Assembly (NCBI GenBank): GCA_940337035.1
Contig: CALNHX010003612.1
Location: forward strand, 81,720-145,719
Direction of reading: 5' to 3'
Length of the DNA: 64,000 bases
Origin: Agriotes lineatus
Lineage: Eukaryota; Arthropoda; Insecta; Coleoptera; Elateridae
The notes below the pieces were generated by a model. The model did no database searches. It was not told the DNA's origin and saw nothing but the letters and a program-made list of their open reading frames with translations. How positions within the stretch are numbered: the stretch's first letter is position 1; every line of letters starts with the position of its first letter. A program made the position numbers and the translations under genes. Below, one piece after another: positions 11,142 to 21,249 of this stretch.

Positions 11142-11423
11142 GTGGTAAGTATTTTTTTATGTTTTTACATTTCAGTTCATAAACTTCACAATTGTATTAG
11201 AATTGAGATCAAACTTCTTGGGCCCCCAAGTTAGGGTATTAGGTTAATTGATGTGATGTTGTATTCAACCCACCTGTTACCTGTGTTGGCCATTTTATGA
11301 AAACAAAAACAAATTGCAGCAGGGGCGAGTTAATGCACTTAGTTTGGGGGTGTTGGTGCAGTGCATCAACTCTCCCCATTTTAATAAAAAGTAATGGTGT
11401 GTATAATTTATACTTGTTTTAGG
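11142..11423 (+). other. Candidate 5' leader intron of the nested pogo transposase
   Basis: GTG|GTAAGTATT at 11142 is a strong donor, and TTTATACTTGTTTTAG ending at 11423 is a good acceptor, five bases before the ATG at 11428. Similar leader introns are predicted in the pogo genes starting near 23781, 28247 and 55747, which supports a shared architecture. Confidence 0.55.
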
Positions 11424-11427
11424 CAAC

Positions 11428-13491
11428 ATGAGGACATATAAACGCAAAACTAATCGAGGTAATAACAACAATAGTATGGAAGAAGCAACAGCATTAGTTT
11501 TGAATGGGCAGTTATCATGTAGAGCAGCTGCGAAGCAATTTGAAATAGATAACTGTACGTTATTGCGATACGTTAAAAAACGAAAAGCTTATGAAGAGTC
11601 CAATAGGGAAACAGCGCCTCCCACTTATGGCTATGTCAAATCTGGGCAAGTATTTAGTGACGCTGAAGAGCAAGAACTTGCAAAATTCCTCAACAAGTCA
11701 GCAAAGCTATTTAATGGGCTATGTCCCAAAAAAGTTCGAAAGCTGGCTCATCAATTTGCTTCAAAAAATGGTAAAAAGATTCCTAAGGCATGGGAAGACA
11801 ATAATATGGCCGGACCTGACTGGTTTTCGAGTTTTATGAAGCGATCCCCTCGTCTATCAATTCGAACTGCAGAACCAACGTCTTTAGCTCGTGCAATCGC
11901 TTTCAATGGGACAAACGTTAAGAAATTATTTGACAACTTCAGTTCTGTAATGACGAGATATAACTTTTCCCCCACAGATATCTATAATTGTGACGAAACG
12001 GGGTTAACAACTGTCCAGAAACCAAACAAAGTAGTTGCGGAAAAAGGTACCAGACAAGTGGGTGCAAAAACTTCTGCAGAAAGGGGACAATTGCACACAG
12101 CTCTATGTGCAGTTAATTCTATTGGTAATTCTGTACCACCAATGCTAATATTTCCTAGGATACACTATCGTGACCATTTCATAAAAGATGGCCCAGCAGG
12201 GTGTATTGGAGGCGCACATCAAAGTGGGTGGATGACTGAAGACAATTTTCTTAATTTCATTCAGCACTTTACGAAGCACGTTCGTTGTACGAAAGAAAAA
12301 CCTGTATTATTGATTCTCGATAACCACGAATCCCACATATCTCTACAAACTTTGGATTATGCTAAGGAGAATGGCGTTTGCATGCTGTCGTTACCTCCGC
12401 ACTGTTCACACAGATTGCAGCCTTTAGATCGCTCCGTGTACGGACCTTTAAAAAAATATTACAATTCAGCTCTGTATTCGTGCACCAAAAATAATGCTCG
12501 CCCTTTAACTATTTATGATATACCCGGACTATTCAATCAAGCTTATGGTCTAGTTTTTACATCTGGAAACATATGTTCGGGATTTCGTGTAAGTGGAATA
12601 TATCCCTTTAATAGAGACATATTTTCGCCAGATGAATTTTTAACTGCAGATGTAACTGATCGACCCAATCCAGAAGAAAACCCGACCCCTTTGAATGATA
12701 CTGCAGACATATCGGAATCTGATCGACCATATCCAGACAACCCGATCCCTTTAGATGATACTGCTTCCGAAGCTGGATCGTCTAACAATATGGCAGCTGA
12801 AGATCTGCGAAGTGAAAATCCCGATGAAAATATAGAAGCAACAACACTGTATTATACACCAGAGATGATACGACCCTTTTCTAAAGCTGCAGCAAGAAAA
12901 ACTCAGCAACCAGGAAGAAAACGGTGCGAAACTAAAATTCTCACTGATACTCCTAATAGGAACCAAATTGCAATAGAAAAGACTAAGAAACCAAAAACAA
13001 GCAAACATGCTGTTAAAGCTTGTAAAAGGAATATATGTGGTACTGAATCTCAGACTAAAAAAATGCCAGTTCCAGAAGAAACTAGTAGTAGTAGTGAGGA
13101 AAGAGAAGTTGAGTTGAGTGTTAGTTCCGATGAATGGCAAGGTGATGAAGATCAAATTGATTTAGCATATGCAGGTTTAAATGACCCCGTACAAACAAAT
13201 TATTTTATTTTGGTCAAGTATTGAACACTTGCAAACAGTGTTCAATACTACGTAGGAAAAGTCATCCAAACTGATGAGAATGAAACAAAAACACAATTTA
13301 TGAGATGCAACACCAAATCTTCTAAACGCCAATTGCAATTCATTTTTAGAGCAGAACCACCAGAAGTACATGACACTCTCAACATTATAATGAACATTCC
13401 CCCTCCTACCCAAGCTGGAGGAACAAAAAGCTGCTCAATGAGTTGCATCTTCCCATGTGATTTATCTCAGTTTAAGCCTTTAAATTAAGTG
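11428..13491 (+). CDS. Pogo-like (DDE_1) transposase with one in-frame stop before the C-terminal domain
   Basis: The ATG at 11428 opens 598 codons to a TGA at 13222. Order: N-terminal MRTYKRKTNRG, psq helix-turn-helix (LNGQLSCRAAAKQFEIDN, residues about 27-50), CENP-B-like second domain (FASKNGKKIPKAWEDNNMAG), DDE core with NCDETGLTT (first Asp, about residue 188), LILDNHESHIS (second Asp) and HRLQPLDRSVYG (third Asp, 35 residues later). A long acidic, Ser-rich tail follows. The same frame continues past the TGA for 89 codons (YYVGKVIQTDENETKTQF, then a Pro-rich end) to a stop at 13491. This extra part matches the small C-terminal domain of other pogo genes here, so the TGA is probably a late nonsense mutation, although the catalytic protein would still be complete without it. 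Read-through is possible but unsupported. An AATAAAA lies at about 13664. Confidence 0.9.
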
Positions 13492-13748
13492 TTCACTTCT
13501 CTGCATCAACCCTCCCCATATAGTGAATCAACTGACCCGATCGATGGGGAGAGTTGATGCAAATTACACTAAATATGTAACCCTAAATAAGTATATACAT
13601 AATATTATTTAAAAGCAATAAGTAATGTTAGTTTGTACACAACACTGTACATTATGTTTTCTGAATAAAATTATTACAGTAAAGTGTACTCTTTTGTAAT
13701 TATTGTATATTTTATCAAATTTGCATCAACACGCCCCGGTCTCCCCTA

Positions 13749-14165
13749 TGCATTGCCACCTAACACTACCCATATTATGCCACCAGCAGACATGAGCGAG
13801 TGGAAGACCGTTCGCAAATGGTAAATGAAACCAGAGAACATTAATACCGTTTTAAGTAAAAAACGTCTTGTCCGTTATTAGAAGAAAGTTTAAATATGCC
13901 TCATCTTCCTGAAACGATACAAAATGGTTTCAGAAGTTGTGGATTATTGCCGCTTGAATCGAACGCTGTAAATTACAGTAAGTGCATCCAGAACAGACTG
14001 GAAGCAACTGTAACTGAACAACAGTAAAAAAAATGATATTTCTCCGCAAGAAATTCAAACGACTCAAAAAGTTATGCGGATCTATAGAGAACTCAGTCGG
14101 CATAATGTTGATGTTGATACAGTAATCAATGCTTTCAGTTTATACCAGGATGAAAATGTACCCAA
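13749..14165 (+). pseudogene. Pogo/Tigger-like transposase, 3' part (continues 10009-10940)
   Basis: Resumes in frame after the nested element with YALPPNTTHIMPPADMSEW, covering the third-Asp region of the DDE core. The expected PLD is altered to PAD, as in jerky-type members (PADV). Frames then break, but LPETIQNGFRSCGLLPLES and VNYSKCI (about 13910-13990) match the usual C-terminal block of the family. IQTTQKVMRIYRELSRHN (about 14055-14110) looks like the tail. Several stops and shifts confirm it is dead. Confidence 0.75.
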
Positions 14166-14171
14166 TGAGAC

Positions 14172-14535
14172 TTGCACACACAAATATTTGAGGCACAAGA
14201 GATAGAAAATGGTGAAAAACTATTGTTTCTAGAAAGAGACTCTGAACTTGCAGTTTCTGATATTCAAAATGTTGATGCTGACGTAACTGCGACCGATGTA
14301 CAAGATGTTACTGAATCGGGGCCTATGATACCTGATGTGGAAGAAGTAAGCATTCAAGACCAGGAAATCAGCAATACTACCCAAGACTGTGATGACATGT
14401 ATCATGAAACTACGACTACGGAGAAGAACGAAGTTTCTGATTTCATGGTGGAGGTACCTAAGGAAAGCTGTGATCAACAAACCGAAGAGATAAACACCCA
14501 CTACGAATTAGATGAAATGACTGGAGATAAAGACT
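14172..14535 (+). CDS. Acidic open frame, probable tail of the preceding transposase
   Basis: An open frame of about 120 codons, rich in Asp, Glu, Thr and Val (VADVTATDVQ-like, PDVEEVSIQDQEISN). It has no known domain. It lies directly after the pogo C-terminus and runs without a stop into the hAT-like zinc finger that starts near 14538, so the long frame is probably a chance fusion of two relics. It could be the acidic tail of the pogo protein or a linker of the hAT protein. Confidence 0.35.
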
Positions 14536-14537
14536 GT

Positions 14538-15216
14538 CAAATTCCAAAATGTATTGCATGTGGGGTACAACTGGCCAATGGTTCCTGTTAAGTTAAAACG
14601 TTACTTTTCTACAAAACACGCTAATCTAGCATAAAAAACAAGAATATTTCAAAAGATTACTGGAAATGCAAGACGCACAAGCAACACACTTTCAGAAGAT
14701 GGTAACCATTTCTGATAAGACACAAAGGGCTTCGCATAAAGTGGCGGAACTAATAGCATTAAAACAACCACATTACTGTAGCAGTGTCTCTTATGTTACC
14801 AGCATGTTGTGAAATAGTGAAAATTATGTTTGGTCCTAAGTCACAGAAATAAATACTAAAAATTCCTCTTATAAGGTCAAATATTGGTGATAACTGTACA
14901 AGTCACCAAGCTCAGATATCGCACTAAAATAAATAATTTTTACGTGCCGTGTCATATAAACCTTAATTTGCATGACATCTATATTTTTTTAAATTTTTAT
15001 CTCGAATATCAGCTTATTTGTTGGACACATTTTTTTTGTATTGTTCATTTAGTAGTTTGTTTGATTTCTTTAAAAAACCTTCCTTAGGTTCTTAGATTGT
15101 GTGTGAAAAAAGGGATTACCTACTTTAATATATACATATTTATAAATATGGTGTTCCGCTTACATCCTCTTACTACCAAAAGTGTTCCGCCACCACAAAA
15201 AGGTTCAGAACCACTG
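14538..15216 (+). pseudogene. hAT (ZBED5/Charlie-like) transposase fragment with 3' terminus
   Basis: Reads QIPKCIACGVQLANGS, then after a frame change KLKRYFSTKHANL: a BED-type zinc finger with CxxC and a C-terminal TKH. YFKRLLEMQDAQATHFQKM-like, SDKTQRASHKVAELIALKQP and MLPACCEIVKIMFGPKSQ-like text follows to about 14860, as in ZBED5/SCAND3-type hAT proteins. After a non-coding stretch, the end at 15196-15216 reads AGGTTCAGAACCACTG, whose reverse complement CAGTGGTTCTGAACC is a typical hAT-Charlie terminus. The left terminus and 8 bp duplication were not found. Everything downstream of the N-terminal region of the transposase is missing. Confidence 0.65.
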
Positions 15217-15229
15217 TTCTAGACACAAG

Positions 15230-15620
15230 ACATTAATAGCAATGTGCGAAACTCCATGGGTCCAAAGACACGACAGTGTGATGCGTTTTGATGAATCCTT
15301 TTACTTGTAGCGCATGTTTTAGAAAAGTTAAGGAATTCGGGAAACAGGGAGACTTCGCAAGCGGTTAACCAATTGCTGGTCGCGATTCTCATAAATCTGA
15401 ACATTGCCACCAAACTGTTTTCGATAACGATCAATCTTTGTAAATATTTACGCTCTCAATGAAATGAGACAACAAGCAGAGACATATTCTTCATTACTTT
15501 ACAAATGAACTGCGGATCAAGCAAAGCAACTGAATGGCGACGAGTTCACTAGAACTATGCCACGACGAGTGGGGCGTCAACAACACTGACGCAATGTACA
15601 GATTGTAATATCTCCCTTAC
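15230..15620 (+). pseudogene. hAT relic of the P52rIPK/ZMYM type, middle part
   Basis: The frame MCETPWVQRHDSVMRFDESF (about 15243-15300) matches the conserved 'CETRWVERHDSV..F' block of the hAT families that include the 52-kDa repressor of the inhibitor of protein kinase. Further text after shifts reads as a degraded ACEVSLFPE-region equivalent, KYLRSQ.EMRQQAETYSSLL (about 15440-15500) and MPRRVGRQQH (about 15557-15586), which matches 'PR.VGRQ..R.N'. Many stops. The C-terminal dimerisation block of the same type of protein lies at 21250-21562, possibly the remainder of the same old copy. Confidence 0.6.
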
Positions 15621-15659
15621 AAGTTGTGATGTGAATTATATTAACTTACCTCACAAACG

Positions 15660-15830
15660 TCAATATTTGGCGCCTCGTGATACGGCTGTCACGTAAAATA
15701 GTTGGTCCCGGCTCTCATAACAACATCATGATAGTCTTTAGTGGGGTTGGAAATCCCTATAAATGCACAGCGACGCCTATAATTGGCCTAACGGCTGTTG
15801 GCTGAGTGCGAAATAAAAATAAAAAATAAA
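15660..15830 (+). repeat. LTR-like fragment, inverted relative to 47385-47530
   Basis: About 150 bp from GGCGCCTCGTGATACGGC through AGTTGGTCCCGG, GGGGTTGGAAATCCCTATAA and CCTATAATTGGCCTAACGGC is repeated in the opposite orientation at 47385-47530 at roughly 80% identity by eye. CCCTATAAA could be a promoter TATA box. A poly-A-like AATAAAAATAAAAAATAAAA follows. I interpret both as pieces of one LTR family, because the second copy lies beside integrase-like sequence. Confidence 0.5.
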
Positions 15831-16250
15831 AAACCCTTGTTAAGTTATAACTTTGCTAATTAATTTTAATATTGCTCCGGCTAGTCAGTAGAACTGATTT
15901 GAAAACTCCTTACCCCCAGCTGAATGGTGCGCTTTAATAACAAGTATAGATAATTACTGAGATAATCAATTAGTACTATAAAGTTATTCGTATAGTTTCT
16001 TTTCAGGTCCCTTACTGATACCCTACATATATCAATGACAGTTATATATGTACACTGACGTTTCTTTGACGTAAGGATAGTCTTGTTTGTTTCAGATAAC
16101 TTTTAATAAATTTTTAAACCCAAAATCCCTAATTTACAAACCCAATCTTAAAATTAAACCAAAAAGGTAGAATTTCTAAATATAATAATCTAAACTCGCC
16201 TAGTATTCAGACCACTATTAAATTTTGATAGTAATTTTTAAGTTCTTTAT

Positions 16251-16283
<33 letters not shown>
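15831..16283. other. No gene; ends in an (AC)n(AT)n microsatellite
   Basis: AT-rich, no frame of interest. The final 16250-16283 is ACACACACAC followed by about 12 AT units. The mariner-like element at 16284 inserted at a TA of this run. Confidence 0.6.
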
Positions 16284-18584
16284 CAGGGTGTCTCTGAAAT
16301 GTGTGTACATCACTTAACCACAGATTCCTGGGCTCAAAATAAGACGATTTAACCCAACTTACCTATATCCAAAAGTGCTTCGTTTAGCCAGTATTATGAT
16401 TCAAAGTTCAAAACAAATTTTTTTATTTTGCTTATAACAAAAGAACGGTGTTGTCGATTTCGATGATATTTGGTATTGCACTCCTTACAGATGTAGGTCA
16501 TCTTTTAAGGTGATATTAGTTATTATCAGTGGACCATTAGTGTACGAAACACAGGTAACCCGGCATAAACCAATCAAAAACTTTTTAATGTTAAGGTCAA
16601 TAACTTTCCAAAAAATAGTTTCAGAAAGAGACATTCAATAGTAATCTTTTTTGTTACTTGTTAATTGATGATATCTTTTAAGGTTTAGACACAAAAAAAT
16701 AAAATCTGAGGGACCGCGCACTGCATTTCTTAAAACAGATATTATCTAGCAGTCTGGTATTCTAAGAAATAAATGACAATAAGGCATTTTGTTATGATAT
16801 TTATTAGTGACAAGTATGTGTACTTTTAATGACAGTAGCTATTGTTTATCAATTGTGAAGCGTCTCAAATTGCTGTTGGTGTTAGCTAGTGATTTTTAGC
16901 AGTTAATACATATTCTTTGTTATTTACGTAGTAATGGCTGTAAAATACACTTACGCTGAGCAAACGGATATGGTGATGGTTTTAGGATATTGCGAAGGAA
17001 ATTGTCGCAAAAGTGCTAGAGTGTACAACGAAAGGTTTCCAAATCGTCGCGTGCCCAATCATCAAACTTTTGCAAACATTGAAAGACGCCTTCGCGAAAC
17101 GGGAAAATTTGCACCGATCAGAGCTGATCGTGGACGTGCTCGTACAATTTGCACACCCAGGGTAGAAGAAAAAATTCTGGAAATAGTAGAAGAAAATCCA
17201 GAAGTAAGTAGTCGATGCTTAGCATGGCAAACAGGCGTTTCGAAGGATGTTGCTCATAGAGTTCTTAAAGAACAATTGCTATATCCTTACCATGTACAAA
17301 ACGTCCAGGAGCTTTTGCCAGCTGATACCATCGCACGTCTTGAGTTTTGTAGGTTCATTCAAGAAAGAAAAGCTGTTCAAGAAAGAAAAGCTGAAGATGT
17401 CAATTTTAATAGCAAAATTCTCTTTACTGATGAGGCGTGTTTCACAAGGAGGGGTATGACAAATTTGCACAACGAACATGTGTATGCAGATGAAAATCCA
17501 CATGTCATCAAGCAACGCCACTTTCAACATGAGTTTAGAATAAATGTATGGATAGGAATAATCGGCAGTTTCATCTTAGGCCCTGTCATTTTACCAAATC
17601 GTTTAAATGGAGAAAATTATTTACACTTCCTTGTAAATACCTTACCCGATTTATTGGAACACTTGCCGTTAAATCTTAGACGCGACATGTGGTTTCTACA
17701 CGATGGAGCAGCACCTCATTTTACATTGAACGTTCGGAATCATCTTCATGTACAGTTTCCTAACAAATGGATAGGCAGAGGAGCTGATGCTCCTGCAAAA
17801 TGGGCACCTCGTTCTCCAGATTTGAATATTTGCGATTCTTTTGTGTGGGGAGCTCTAAAGAGCAAAGTGTATTCTCGTCCTATAAACACACAGGACGAAC
17901 TTTGGGCCAGAATACAGAACACTTCACAGTCCATTAAGAATGATGCAGAAATGTTACAACGGTACAGTTCAATTTTTTGCGTCGAATCAACCTTTGCATC
18001 CAGGAAGATGGTGGTCACATTGAGCATTTACTGTAGATCTAATAAAGTACATACTTGTCACTAATAAATATCATAACAAAATGCCTTATCGTCATTTATT
18101 TCTTAGAATACCAGACTGCTAGATAATATCTGTTTTAAGAAATGCAGTGCGCGGTCCCTCAGATTTTATTTTTTTGTGTCTAAACCTTAAAAGATATCAT
18201 CAATTAACAAGTAACAAAAAAGATTACTATTGAATGTCTCTTTCTGAAACTATTTTTTGGAAAGTTATTGGCCTTAACATTAAAAAGTTTTTGCCTGGTT
18301 TATGCCGGGTTACCTGTGTTTCGTACACTAATGGTCCACTGATAATAACTAATATCACCTTAAAAGATGACCTACATCTGTAAGGAGTGCAATACCAAAT
18401 ATCATCAAAATCGACAACATCGTTCTTTTGTTATAAGCAAAATAAAAAAATTTGTTTTGAACTTTGAATCATAATACTGGCTAAACGAAGCACTTTTGGA
18501 TATAGGTAAGTTGGGTTAAATCGTCTTATTTTGAGCCCAGGAATCTGTGGTTAAGTGATGTACACACATTTCAGAGACAACCTG
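16284..18584 (+). mobile_element. Tc1/mariner-superfamily element with ~540 bp terminal inverted repeats
   Basis: Left arm 16284-16826 and right arm 18044-18584 are inverted copies differing at only a handful of positions. The outer ends read CAGGGTGTCTCTGAAATGTG and CAGGTTGTCTCTGAAATGTG. TA flanks both ends, although the left TA sits in an (AT)n run. One transposase gene lies between the arms and its 3' end enters the right arm. Near-identical arms of this length, with a largely intact gene, point to a recent insertion or to gene conversion between the arms. Most mariners have arms of about 30 bp, so this is a long-arm form. Confidence 0.93.
16934..18064 (+). CDS. Mariner-like transposase (DUF4817/DDE_3 type), frameshifted near the C-terminus
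   Basis: The ATG at 16934 opens 376 codons. The N-terminal helix-turn-helix region (YAEQTDMVMVLGYCEGNCRK, RVPNHQTFANIERRL) is the DUF4817 type found in many insect Tc1/mariner proteins. The catalytic triad is visible: ILFTDEACFT (first Asp, about residue 163), WFLHDGAAPHF (second Asp) and APRSPDLNICDSFVWG (third Asp, 38 residues after the second). FIQERKAVQERKAED contains a small in-frame duplication. From about 17975, in a run of six T, the better frame is a different one (RRINLCIQEDGGHIEHLL, stop at about 18036-18038), so the last 25 or so residues of the long frame (to 18064) are probably out of frame. One single-base change separates it from a full-length protein. Confidence 0.9.
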   Translation: MAVKYTYAEQTDMVMVLGYCEGNCRKSARVYNERFPNRRVPNHQTFANIERRLRETGKFAPIRADRGRARTICTPRVEEKILEIVEENPEVSSRCLAWQTGVSKDVAHRVLKEQLLYPYHVQNVQELLPADTIARLEFCRFIQERKAVQERKAEDVNFNSKILFTDEACFTRRGMTNLHNEHVYADENPHVIKQRHFQHEFRINVWIGIIGSFILGPVILPNRLNGENYLHFLVNTLPDLLEHLPLNLRRDMWFLHDGAAPHFTLNVRNHLHVQFPNKWIGRGADAPAKWAPRSPDLNICDSFVWGALKSKVYSRPINTQDELWARIQNTSQSIKNDAEMLQRYSSIFCVESTFASRKMVVTLSIYCRSNKVHTCH

Positions 18585-19275
18585 TATATATACGCAATTT
18601 AAATCTTCCTTGAATTATTACAAATATTGTTCGTTAAAAGTTATAAAACAGTCACTGACCTTAGCGTCGCTTTAGGGTACCTGATCAGCAGACTATGTAA
18701 TCCCCTCAGCAAATGAAGCAGGACAGCTAACAGGAACCTGGATAGTTGAAACTCTAACTCCCTTCCAAAAAGCTCTTTGGATATGATTTCTATCTTTCAG
18801 ATAGAATTTCACACTTAACTTCACCACACACACGTAATCACTGGCTCTACTTTAATTATATCGCAAGTTGTTTGGTTTGCAATATAACTTCAATATTCAA
18901 ATCAAAGCACTTCAATTATATCGACTCGTTAGACAGTTTAATTTACTGAGTTTTTATTTTATATTATTACCAGTTACTTCCTGTGTAATAACTATTCAAA
19001 TAAATTCAGTTAAAAATACCAATTGGTTGGGATTGAACCACCATCGGTTATAATATGACCGTCTCGAGTCGAATATCAAATTGAACTTTTTTATTCTGTT
19101 TATTATTTCTCTTTGGTTACCAGTAACCATTCACAACCCAACGACTGTACACAAACTTTTTTAAATTAACTATCTGGATATCTTTTATATATATTTACAT
19201 GTGACATGCAGATTGCATGTAACATTACAAGATGCGCTACATGTATCACGGTTATTGACCATATTATTAATCATT
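18585..19275. other. No recognisable gene
   Basis: AT-rich with only short frames. 18640-18860 has somewhat higher GC. TTGGTTGGGATTGAACCACC at about 19021 resembles sequences next to LTR primer sites, but no LTR pair is visible. Confidence 0.4.
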
Positions 19276-19279
19276 TAAA

Positions 19280-19840
19280 TTTTAAATGCGTCCAATGAAA
19301 GCTACAACCACAGGAAAAGACATCTACGAAGAAGTAAAGAGTATAGAAAAATATGAACTTTAAATCGAAAATCTTTGCAGCTTAACTACAGACGGTGCAC
19401 CAGGAATGACAGGAAGAGTGAATGGTTTTGTGGCTTTAATGTGCAATAGCATCACACACACAATCATACAGCATCATTGTATTACACACCAAGAACAGTT
19501 GTGTGCAAAAGTACTCGAACTGAAACCCGTGATGGATAAAGTAGTGCGGACAGTTAATTTTATATGCGCAAGAGGCCTGAATCACAGTTCTAAGCATTTC
19601 TGTCAGAAGTAGGTTCAGATCACGAAGACATCGTGTACTTCAGTCGCGTTCGCTGGTTCAGCAGAGCAGCCACACTGAAGCGATTCTATTTGTTGCTCGA
19701 TGAAGTAAAGATTTTTCTTGAAAACAAAGGCCAATAAATTAGTTTTCTAACTGATGAGCAGTGGTTGGCTGATCTGGCTTTCCTGGTTGACATAACTAAG
19801 TATCTCTCTGATCTTAACCTAAAACTGCAATGTTCACATT
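19280..19840 (+). pseudogene. hAT (SCAND3/GTF2IRD2, Charlie-like) transposase relic, core region
   Basis: Translation with a few shifts gives KATTTGKDIYEEV, then LTTDGAPGMTGRVNGFVAL (first catalytic Asp in TDGAP, about 19388), HHCITHQEQLCAKVLELKPV (about 19470-19530), MDKVVRTVNFICARGLNHSS, then VRWFSRAATLKRFYLLLDEV and LTDEQWLADLAFLVDITKYL in another frame. These are the standard blocks of Charlie-like hAT transposases. The stop after FCQK (about 19610) and later stops show that it is dead. No ends were found. Confidence 0.8.
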
Positions 19841-19854
19841 ATCCATCACCAATC

Positions 19855-20135
19855 TGTAGAGTTCCATAGTGTTATTCCACAGTAATTGAAAAGAAGGACT
19901 TTTTGCATTTTGGGATACTGGTACTGTTATATATTTATGCCAGTCGATTGGTATTTTTATAAGTTCTACTATTTTTTGAAAAAGTTTATGATTTTCGGTT
20001 ATAAGTACTAGTTGGCTACCATGTTTAATAGTTCATTAGGAATTTAATTTTTTCCAGGTGCTTTTATGTTTTTCAGCTTGGTATTGGTGTTAGTTATTTC
20101 TACTTCAGTTAAATTTAATTGTTGCTGATATTCTT
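19855..20135 (-). pseudogene. RTE-like LINE reverse transcriptase relic
   Basis: Minus-strand translation gives EVEITNTNTKLKNIKAPGKN, IPNELLNMVAN, then a degraded PKIINFFKK and a NYCGITLWNST block near 19855-19880. This order (KAPG.D.IPNELL ... NYRGITLLN) is the fingers region of RTE-like LINE reverse transcriptases. Multiple stops. It may belong to the same family as the 3' piece at 3790-4495. Confidence 0.6.
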
Positions 20136-20139
20136 ATTT

Positions 20140-20950
20140 GTATATCGATTGGATGTAAATAGTTGTTGTAATTGTAAATAGTAGCTAGTAAATATAGTAA
20201 ATAATACATAACTACAAATACTGGTTCTTATTTTAATACGTAACACATCTTGTTATATCCCAAACGAACTTTCTATTCTTTCGTCCCTAAAAACCCTTTA
20301 CTAGCATTTCTAATAAGATAAATCATGCATGTTTTTCCAACACCTGTCTATAAAATTGTTCTTTTTTTAAATCGGTAGTGAATAATCCATTGTTTTCCGA
20401 CAATTTGTAGGCGGCGGGGCGATAGGTAAACCTCAAAATAATCTACAAAAGTTGATTAAAATGTTGTAATTTCGATTTCTCGATTTAAAAAAAAAACATA
20501 ATACACCCCTCGGCACTCAAATTTCTTTTTATCCCACATCAGTGATAAAAAGGCAAACTTCAGTGTCTTGGTATACAAACTACTATTATCTACTAACATC
20601 TCATTGCTAAAGTAACACTTCATTGACAAGGGTGGATAAGTAACTAAGTAAAGCAATGAATTTAAATGCCAGTCAATATTTTTGTAAACGTGTAAGTTTA
20701 AATTGTAATTAAAAGAAACTTTTTTTGTAGGTGTTGGAAACAGTTTTGCATGTCACACAAAAATATTTTTTCGACAACCGTCAAAAAAAGGAGACATTCG
20801 CGCATCGCTATCAATGCGCGAAGTTTGCCATTTTTTAACGTATTAAAAAATGGGATATGTATTTAAGTTACCATTGAAGACGTGAAAAAAGGCATTTTGC
20901 GCACTAGAGCGCCAAAAATGTTTGCGCTCTACGGCGTGAAACAATATTAA
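20140..20950. other. No recognisable gene
   Basis: AT-rich. A palindromic GCGCATCGCTATCAATGCGC lies at about 20801-20820. The remainder shows no frame or repeat I can name. Confidence 0.4.
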
Positions 20951-20954
20951 TATC

Positions 20955-21230
20955 GAAATTGGGCGTTGTGGCCAAGTTGGACGTTCTGACCAAAATCGAA
21001 ATTGGGCGTTGTGACCAAGTTGGGCGTTGTGACCAAAATCGAAGTTAGGCGTTATGACCAAAAAGGTGGTTTAAGTGGCGTCGATAGCTCTCTGCTATAA
21101 CAGGCGTCGGTGGGCGTTGTGACCAAGTTGGGCGTTGTGACCAAAATCAAAATTGGGTTGTGACAAGAATCGAAGTTGGGTGTTATGTAAAATTCTGAGT
21201 TGGGATTTGTGACCAGTGGGCGTTGTGTCA
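20955..21230. repeat. Minisatellite, ~21/43 bp unit (GGGCGTTGTGACCAA)
   Basis: Units of the form AAATTGGGCGTTGTGACCAAG and TTGGGCGTTGTGACCAAAATC alternate at 20955-21065 and 21105-21150. Degenerate units continue to about 21230 (GGGATTTGTGACCAGTGGGC). A 50 bp non-repeat spacer at 21062-21110 interrupts the array. Open frames across it on the minus strand are products of the repeat, not genes. Confidence 0.8.
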
Positions 21231-21249
21231 TAGCCCCATGGCGAGCGAA

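Larger units (their letters stand above)
10941..13746 (+). mobile_element. Pogo-like DNA transposon, near complete, nested in another pogo
   Basis: The left end GGGGAGCCCGGGGCGGGTTG (10941) and right end (CATCAACACGCCCCGGTCTC followed by CCC, ending 13746) form inverted repeats with TA on both sides (10939-10940 and 13747-13748). Subterminal GGGGCGGGTTGATGCA-like units repeat at the left end (10950, 10967, 10983) and appear inverted near 13500-13560 and 13722. Removing the element plus one TA restores the surrounding transposase frame (IILYALPPNTTH). The 2806 bp element carries one transposase gene with a leader intron. The low damage suggests it is among the younger insertions here. Confidence 0.95.

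Noticed and set aside
12543..13155. Minus-strand frames opposite the 11428-13491 gene
   Set aside because: Shadows of the acidic, Ser-rich tail; no motif and no conserved start.
16250..16283. (AT)n run as part of the mariner-like element
   Set aside because: The right side of the element lacks it and the inverted repeat starts at CAGG, so it is the target microsatellite.
19021..19050. tRNA-like or primer-binding-like TTGGTTGGGATTGAACC
   Set aside because: No LTR pair or tRNA fold around it.
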